Below, piece by piece: positions 14,600 through 18,449 of a stretch of DNA of 18,449 nt. A model generated the notes under the pieces. It was not told the origin of the DNA, searched no databases, and saw only the letters and a list, made by a program, of their open reading frames with translations. The translations under genes and the position numbers were made by a program. Every line of letters begins with the position of its first letter. Position 1 is the first letter of the stretch. Source of the DNA: Roseovarius sp. UBA6217 (GTDB taxonomy: Bacteria; Pseudomonadota; Alphaproteobacteria; Rhodobacterales; Rhodobacteraceae); NCBI GenBank assembly GCA_002421985.1, contig DISF01000075.1, positions 11,267-29,715 of the forward strand, given 5' to 3'.

Positions 14600-15921
14600 A
14601 GGGCCAGCCTTTCGGATTGGGCCGATCTGAACCGGCTTGTATACCCATGGCTGTCGCGGTGGGCGTGGAAATCAGCGGCGCGCGTGTCTGATGCACTGAG
14701 CGTTGCAGCGCTCATCCGGCTGTCCTTCGCGAGGTAGAAGCGGCCGCCATGTGCGATCGTGATCCGGTCGAGCCGCTCCAGCAGCGCGAGGGTCTTGGGC
14801 GATACCGGGAAATCGAGCGCCAGCGTGTAACCCTCCATCGGGAAGGAAAAGGCGCTGTCTTGTTTGCCGAAGCGCTTGAGAACGGCAAGGAAGGACCCGG
14901 ACCCGGTCTTTGCGATCTCGGCCAGGAGACCCCTGAGACCGGATTCGGAATTGTCCAGCGGCAAGGCGCATTGAAACTGCGCAAAGCCCTTGCGCCCGTA
15001 GATCCGGTTCCACCCCAGGATGGCATCGAGCGGATAGAAGTAGCTGTCCCAGTCCACCAGTCGCGTGCCGGTCTTGCGTGCTCCAGCCCGGTAGTAGAGG
15101 GCGTTGAAGGCGCGCACCGTCAGACCGTTCAGCGCGAAAGCCGGGAAATCAATCGGGACCGAAAGCTTTCGTTTGGGCTTGATCCGCAAGGGCATCTGCG
15201 CCTGCTGCGGTGACAGATCGGCACGGGCCGCGTGCTCTCCGAGCACTACAAGTGAGCGCCCGAGATTGGCACCGGTGCCGAGGCAATCAATCCAGGCCAC
15301 CGAATAGGTCGCGTCCTGCGTCTCCTCAAAGGCGGACATCGCTGTCTCGAGATCGGGTGCCGCGATGGTCGTCTGGCGGATCCAGCCGGTTTCGACCGGC
15401 CGCAGACGAATTGCGGCGCGCAGGATGATACCGGTCAGCCCCATGCCGCCCAGAGTATGGTCGAACAGGGCTGCATCCTCCGTCGCGGAGCAGCGACGCA
15501 CCGCACCATCTGGCCCCATGACATCGATCCAGTCGACGCAGCTTCGGAAGCTTCCGTCCTTGTGGTGGTTCTTGCCGTGAACGTCTGCCGCGATGGCACC
15601 GCCCAGCGTCACGAATTTCGTCCCCGGCGTGACCATCGGGAACCAGCCGCGCGGCAGGAAGGCGGTGATGATATCGCCAATCAGCACCCCGGCCTCTGCG
15701 GCCAGCAGACCCGAGGCAGGATCAAAGGCGATCATCCGGTTGAGGTATCGCGTCTCGATGGTGGCAGACGTGTTGATGGCGCTATCGCCATAGGCGCGGC
15801 CATTGCCGCGGGCGATGAGGTGCGGCTCGGAGAGGAGCAGATCCCGCAGCGCGTCCACGCTGCGCGGCCGATGCGTCCGTGCCTCGAGCACCGGATATCG
15901 CCCCCATCCCGACAGCTTCAT
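14596..15921 (-). CDS. dprE1: FAD-dependent oxidase, DprE1-like (polyprenylphosphoryl-ribose 2-oxidase)
   Basis: DprE1 oxidises C2 of polyprenyl-phospho-ribofuranose, the first half of the epimerisation to D-arabinofuranose. The 441-residue protein has a VAO-type FAD domain: ARGNGRAYGDSAIN (37-50; Tyr44 matching Tyr60 of the M. tuberculosis enzyme), GGAIAADVHGKNHHKDGSF (107-125, with His115 and Lys117 matching His132 and Lys134) and LGGMGLTGIILRA (157-169). In the C-terminal half, YTLALDFPV and FYLAKDSR hold Lys399 at the place of active-site Lys418. Ala368 stands where M. tuberculosis has Cys387, the benzothiazinone target. The start ATG at 15921 overlaps the gtrA stop (ATGA). The stretch around HGKNHH is nearly the mycobacterial sequence, which separates it from alditol or gulonolactone oxidases. 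Confidence 0.9.
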   Translation of the reverse strand: MKLSGWGRYPVLEARTHRPRSVDALRDLLLSEPHLIARGNGRAYGDSAINTSATIETRYLNRMIAFDPASGLLAAEAGVLIGDIITAFLPRGWFPMVTPGTKFVTLGGAIAADVHGKNHHKDGSFRSCVDWIDVMGPDGAVRRCSATEDAALFDHTLGGMGLTGIILRAAIRLRPVETGWIRQTTIAAPDLETAMSAFEETQDATYSVAWIDCLGTGANLGRSLVVLGEHAARADLSPQQAQMPLRIKPKRKLSVPIDFPAFALNGLTVRAFNALYYRAGARKTGTRLVDWDSYFYPLDAILGWNRIYGRKGFAQFQCALPLDNSESGLRGLLAEIAKTGSGSFLAVLKRFGKQDSAFSFPMEGYTLALDFPVSPKTLALLERLDRITIAHGGRFYLAKDSRMSAATLSASDTRAADFHAHRDSHGYTSRFRSAQSERLAL

Positions 15922-16340
15922 GCCGAGGCCGCCAATTGCCGGTCGGTGAACACAAACCGCCGATCGAGGTTGTATTTCACGACATAGCCCACCGAGAGCC
16001 CCAGGATCGCTCCTGTCTCGCGCATCATCTCCGTCTGCCAGATCAGCCAGAAGGCCGTTTCCGTGCCCCAGAAGATCGCCGTCGTGATCAGCCCCATGGC
16101 CGTGTAGAGCGAAAATTTCCGGCTGTGGTTCTTCACGCCGGCCTCAAGGTCATGGAAGATCCAACGCTTGTCCAGGGCATATTTGATCACGAGGCCGACA
16201 ATGGTTCCCGCGCCCACGGCAGCCGCGAAATAACCACCACTCTCCCCGAATTGCAGGATCAAGCGCTGGCTGGCGAGGTTGGCGATCGTCGCCACGACTG
16301 CGAAGGCGGCGTATCTCAGGATGAGCGTCGGTAGCGTCAT
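15918..16340 (-). CDS. GtrA-family membrane protein
   Basis: GtrA proteins are four-helix inner-membrane proteins thought to flip or help present polyprenyl-linked sugars. The 140-residue product has four hydrophobic segments (about 8-30, 36-56, 79-101, 107-125) and an internal repeat: VIKYALDKRWIF (51-62) after helix 2 and VVKYNLDRRFVF (120-131) after helix 4, the KY-x-L-D-[KR]-R-[WF]-[IV]-F pattern of the family. The start at 16340 has a G-rich stretch upstream and overlaps the stop of the HAD-UbiA gene (ATGA); its own stop overlaps the dprE1 start the same way. Its place directly before dprE1 matches Rv3789 of M. tuberculosis, a GtrA protein tied to export of decaprenyl-phospho-arabinose or to recruiting an arabinosyltransferase. 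Confidence 0.88.
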   Translation of the reverse strand: MTLPTLILRYAAFAVVATIANLASQRLILQFGESGGYFAAAVGAGTIVGLVIKYALDKRWIFHDLEAGVKNHSRKFSLYTAMGLITTAIFWGTETAFWLIWQTEMMRETGAILGLSVGYVVKYNLDRRFVFTDRQLAASA

Positions 16341-17827
16341 GCCAGCGCCCCCCCGAGCACAAAACCCAGAATAATCAGCAGGCATATCTGGCTGGTCCGG
16401 TCTTTTGCCGCGTAAACGACCGGGTCGTCAAGCATCTGGCCGCGGTGCGCAACCATCACGGTCCGGGTGATCCAGTAAAGCAGGACGGCGCAGACGCCCC
16501 ACAGGGCTTGGGGATGGGCGTAGAGTTCGACCACCGCGGGCGAATTGACATAGAGCGTCATCACCAGCACGGAGACATAGCCAGCCCCGATCGCGATCAT
16601 CGAGATGATTGGCAGGTCATCCACATCGTAGCCGCGCCCGCTGGCCTTGAGATTGCCACGTCCGGCGCTGTCGGTCAGTTCGGCCTGGCGCTTGACCGCA
16701 GCCAGGGACAGGAAGAAAAACACCGAAAAGGCAAGCAGCCAGACCGATAGCGGAATCCCGGTGGCAACGCCGCCCGCGACGATCCGGGCCGTGTAGAGCC
16801 CGGCCAGCACGCAGATGTCGATGACGATCCGGCGTTTGAGATGCAGCGAATAGGCCGTGGTCATCAGATAATAGGCCACCATTGTCAGCAGGAATGACGG
16901 GCTGATGCTGATCGCCAGCAGGGCTCCGAGGATCAGCAGCCCTGCCGCCATCCATGTGCCGTGGGCAATCGGAATGCTGCCAGAAGCAAAGGGCCGCAGT
17001 CTCTTGCGCGGGTGCGCGCGGTCGGCAGCGAGATCAAGAAGGTCGTTCAGCACATAGACGCTCGACGCGACCAGGCAGAAGCAGACGAAGGCGAGCAACG
17101 ACAGAAGGAAGGTCTGACTGTCCAGATGATGCGCTGTCAGCATGGGCAAGAAGACAAGCGCGTTTTTCAGCCACTGATGGGGTCGCAACGCCTTGATGTA
17201 GGGCTTGACCGATTTGGTATCGGTCACCAGATGCTCGACGCGATCGCAGACGCGCTCGACCTCGCGGCGCAGCGCGTCAGGCGCGTTGACGGTAATCGCC
17301 CTGGCCGCCCGCTCCCAGACCGGCAGATCGGCCTTGGCATCGCCCATATAGGCGAACCCCTTCGATCCGAAGCGCTCTTCCAGAAACTGCCCTTTGCGTT
17401 TGCCCTTCAGGTTCACTTTGCCATCAGAGCCGTGAACCTCGTCAAAGATGCCCAGATGCGCTGCGATCGCGGCGGCAAAATCGCGGTCACTGGCTGTGAC
17501 GAGAGCCGTCTTTCCTCCAGATGCGCGCCACTCTTGCACGAACGCGATCACCTTGGGATCGTAGGGGAGAGTGGCCGCCTCGACAGCCGAAGCCGCGGCA
17601 AGATGGCGCTTGAGGGATGCCCGGCCGCCAGTCAGCGCAGCAACAGAAAGGAACGGGCTGCGCCAGTCCCGGCCGAAGGCCGACCAGAAACTCTCGAGGA
17701 GCATGTCGCTGCGCAGCAGCGTCCCGTCCAGATCAACGACGAGGATTTCACGGGGCTTCAAAGACAACGATACTCCGCTGCTCGATACGGAACTGGTCTG
17801 GGCTCCGTGTTGGATATCTTCCCTCAT
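16337..17827 (-). CDS. HAD hydrolase-UbiA prenyltransferase fusion (polyprenyl-phosphate phosphoribosyltransferase with putative phosphatase)
   Basis: The 496-residue protein joins two enzymes. Residues about 27-200 form a HAD domain: VVDLDGTLLRSD (30-41, Asp32 nucleophile, Asp34), VTASD (110-114), a Lys-rich loop KGKRKG (141-146) and YMGDAKADLPVW (160-171). Residues about 207-496 form a UbiA-type membrane domain: KALRPHQWLKNALVFLPM (212-229), NDLLDLAADRAHPRKRLRP (261-279, the first Asp-rich site with Asp262, Asp265, Asp269), YSLHLKRRIVIDICVLAGLY (326-345) and several membrane helices. These match the layout of Rv3806c, which makes decaprenyl-phospho-5-phosphoribose from PRPP. The HAD part is a good candidate for removing the 5-phosphate (inference). 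Start ATG 17827 is chosen just upstream of the HAD fold; no ribosome binding site is seen, and the ATG lies in a 13-bp tandem duplication. First gene of the operon. Confidence 0.9.
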   Translation of the reverse strand: MREDIQHGAQTSSVSSSGVSLSLKPREILVVDLDGTLLRSDMLLESFWSAFGRDWRSPFLSVAALTGGRASLKRHLAAASAVEAATLPYDPKVIAFVQEWRASGGKTALVTASDRDFAAAIAAHLGIFDEVHGSDGKVNLKGKRKGQFLEERFGSKGFAYMGDAKADLPVWERAARAITVNAPDALRREVERVCDRVEHLVTDTKSVKPYIKALRPHQWLKNALVFLPMLTAHHLDSQTFLLSLLAFVCFCLVASSVYVLNDLLDLAADRAHPRKRLRPFASGSIPIAHGTWMAAGLLILGALLAISISPSFLLTMVAYYLMTTAYSLHLKRRIVIDICVLAGLYTARIVAGGVATGIPLSVWLLAFSVFFFLSLAAVKRQAELTDSAGRGNLKASGRGYDVDDLPIISMIAIGAGYVSVLVMTLYVNSPAVVELYAHPQALWGVCAVLLYWITRTVMVAHRGQMLDDPVVYAAKDRTSQICLLIILGFVLGGALA

Positions 17828-17850
17828 AGCAACAAGACATAGCAACAAGA
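17825..17850. repeat. Perfect 13-bp tandem duplication over the operon start codon
   Basis: CATAGCAACAAGA occurs twice back to back (17825-17837 and 17838-17850). The first copy holds the complement of the ATG used for the HAD-UbiA gene; the second supplies another ATG (17840) in a different frame. The duplication changes the spacing between the start codon and whatever lies upstream and may be a recent slippage event. Confidence 0.85.
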
Positions 17851-17883
17851 CCTTGGACACGCCAGCCGACTTTGTCCCGATGC

Positions 17884-17923
17884 TTGGGGGGGAATGCGCC
17901 CCCAATGGTATCTTCCTGATACC
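17884..17923. promoter_or_regulatory. Two adjacent hairpins upstream of the arabinose operon
   Basis: TTGGGGG (17884-17890) pairs with CCCCCAA (17899-17905) over an 8-base loop; one base later GGTATC (17907-17912) pairs with GATACC (17918-17923) over a 5-base loop. They lie between mrcA and the first operon gene, both on the minus strand, and could be a terminator for mrcA or part of the operon leader. No T-run follows. In the whole gap 17828-17996 I see no convincing promoter; TTGACG with AACACT 17 bases on (within 17964-17992) is the best weak candidate. Confidence 0.35.
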
Positions 17924-17924
17924 T

Positions 17925-17996
17925 TCACTTGGTGCCTGTTGACGTTTGCCTCAATCGAATGAGTGTTGCCGCGATGGCGATGAACGTCAACAGACC
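17925..17996 (-). mobile_element. Possible insertion-sequence end remnant with 11-bp inverted repeats
   Basis: CTGTTGACGTT (17936-17946) and AACGTCAACAG (17983-17993) are perfect inverted repeats 36 bases apart, beginning three bases after the mrcA stop. Read on the minus strand, the enclosed frame gives TFIAIAATLIRLR and ends at a TGA at 17925-17927. This resembles the hydrophobic C-terminal tail of IS5-type transposases, which usually sits right at the element's end. It may be an IS that lost its interior, or a small MITE. No target duplication is clear. It could equally be a plain stem-loop, for example the mrcA terminator. Confidence 0.3.
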
Positions 17997-18449
17997 CTAG
18001 TAAAGCCCGCCGGAACTCATCGAGCCGAATGTCGCCTTGTCGCCCACCTGCTTGGTCTCGCCGGTGGCGGTGGTCACATCCTGCACCGCCTCGCGCTCTC
18101 CGGGCTGGTAGAAATCGAGATCGTCGCCCATCGCGAATCCACCGTCCAAGCTCACACCAAAGACCGGCTCCTCGCCGTCGCGGAAATATTCGGCCACCAC
18201 ATGCGGGCCCTCCTCGTCATCGCCAAGGCGCGCGCCGGTGAAGCGGTCGATCTTGATGAATTGCCCGCCGGGGGGCACCTCGAACGGGCCGCCGCCGAAT
18301 TTCTCGACCGCCTGCGTCATGAATTCCTGAAACACCGGCCCGCACAGGGACGCGCCATAGGCCCCGCGACCAAGGCCCCGCGGCTGGTCATGGCCGATGT
18401 AACAGCCCGCCGCGATATTGCTGGTAAAGCCGATGAACCACACGTCGCG
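17997..18449 (-). CDS. mrcA: Penicillin-binding protein 1A, C-terminal part (5' end beyond window)
   Basis: PBP1A is the bifunctional glycosyltransferase/transpeptidase that polymerises and cross-links peptidoglycan at the inner membrane. The window holds its last 150 residues: the end of the transpeptidase domain (WFIGFTSNIAAGCYIGHD then QPRGLGRGAYGASLCGPVFQ), then the FIKIDRFTGARLGDD strand region and an acidic tail ending SSGGLY. The KTGTT motif should lie about ten residues before the window edge, and the SxxK and SxN motifs further out, so catalytic residues cannot be checked. The C-terminus looks complete and native, so whatever inserted next to it did so after the stop codon. The reading frame is open to the last base of the window. 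Confidence 0.92.
   Translation of the reverse strand, partial: RDVWFIGFTSNIAAGCYIGHDQPRGLGRGAYGASLCGPVFQEFMTQAVEKFGGGPFEVPPGGQFIKIDRFTGARLGDDEEGPHVVAEYFRDGEEPVFGVSLDGGFAMGDDLDFYQPGEREAVQDVTTATGETKQVGDKATFGSMSSGGLY

Noticed and set aside
13751..14737. Plus-strand frame opposite the dprE2-like gene
   Set aside because: No motif and no start signals; the SDR motifs on the minus strand are unambiguous.
1..18449. tRNA, rRNA, CRISPR array or riboswitch
   Set aside because: No cloverleaf, rRNA-like stretch, regularly spaced repeat or known riboswitch core was seen on either strand by reading; no covariance search could be run.

Overview
The window is a high-GC alphaproteobacterial chromosome segment, most likely from the Rhodobacterales/Rhodobacteraceae (Roseobacter-Paracoccus type). 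This rests on strongly G/C-ending codon use, the gene set (an alphaproteobacterial GlnE, Bpt aminoacyl-transferase, YqgE, PBP1A ending in GGLY) and a KpsT/KpsE capsule export pair with a long N-terminal extension. I could not run any search, so the family assignment is from motif reading only.

Layout. (1) 1-4489, plus strand: the end of a capsule locus, with kpsT (cut by the window edge), kpsE, kdsA and a phosphomannomutase/phosphoglucomutase, tightly spaced and probably one operon that makes sugar precursors and exports a Kdo-linked capsule. (2) 4503-6914, minus: a lipoprotein gene, an RlmI-type 23S rRNA methyltransferase and a PIN-domain protein that starts inside the methyltransferase stop. 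(3) 7026-10095, minus: glnE (glutamine synthetase adenylyltransferase) with a small unknown gene overlapping its end. (4) 10175-12037, plus: YbaK-type deacylase, RDD membrane protein and Bpt (leucyl-transferase of the N-degron pathway). (5) 12065-13574: a periplasmic stand-alone DsbD N-terminal domain protein, divergent from yqgE.

(6) 13862-17827, minus: the most interesting part. Four genes joined by 4-base stop/start overlaps encode a HAD-UbiA fusion, a GtrA-family membrane protein, a DprE1-like FAD oxidase and a DprE2-like reductase. This is the complete set of steps for turning PRPP and polyprenyl phosphate into polyprenyl-phospho-D-arabinofuranose, the donor known best from the mycobacterial cell wall, and the gtrA-dprE1-dprE2 order is the same as Rv3789-Rv3790-Rv3791 of Mycobacterium tuberculosis. 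The DprE1 homologue has Ala where the mycobacterial enzyme has the benzothiazinone-target Cys387. No arabinosyltransferase is visible, so the acceptor is unknown. The operon looks less GC-rich than its flanks and is bordered by debris: a 42-codon orphan ORF on one side and a possible IS end remnant plus a 13-bp tandem duplication on the other. It looks like an insertion between yqgE and mrcA.

(7) 17997-18449, minus: the C-terminal end of penicillin-binding protein 1A (mrcA), cut by the window edge.

No tRNA, rRNA, CRISPR array or intact insertion sequence was seen. No gene-free stretch exceeds 300 bases; the largest (13575-13861, 17828-17996, 12875-12989, 6915-7025) are described as features.
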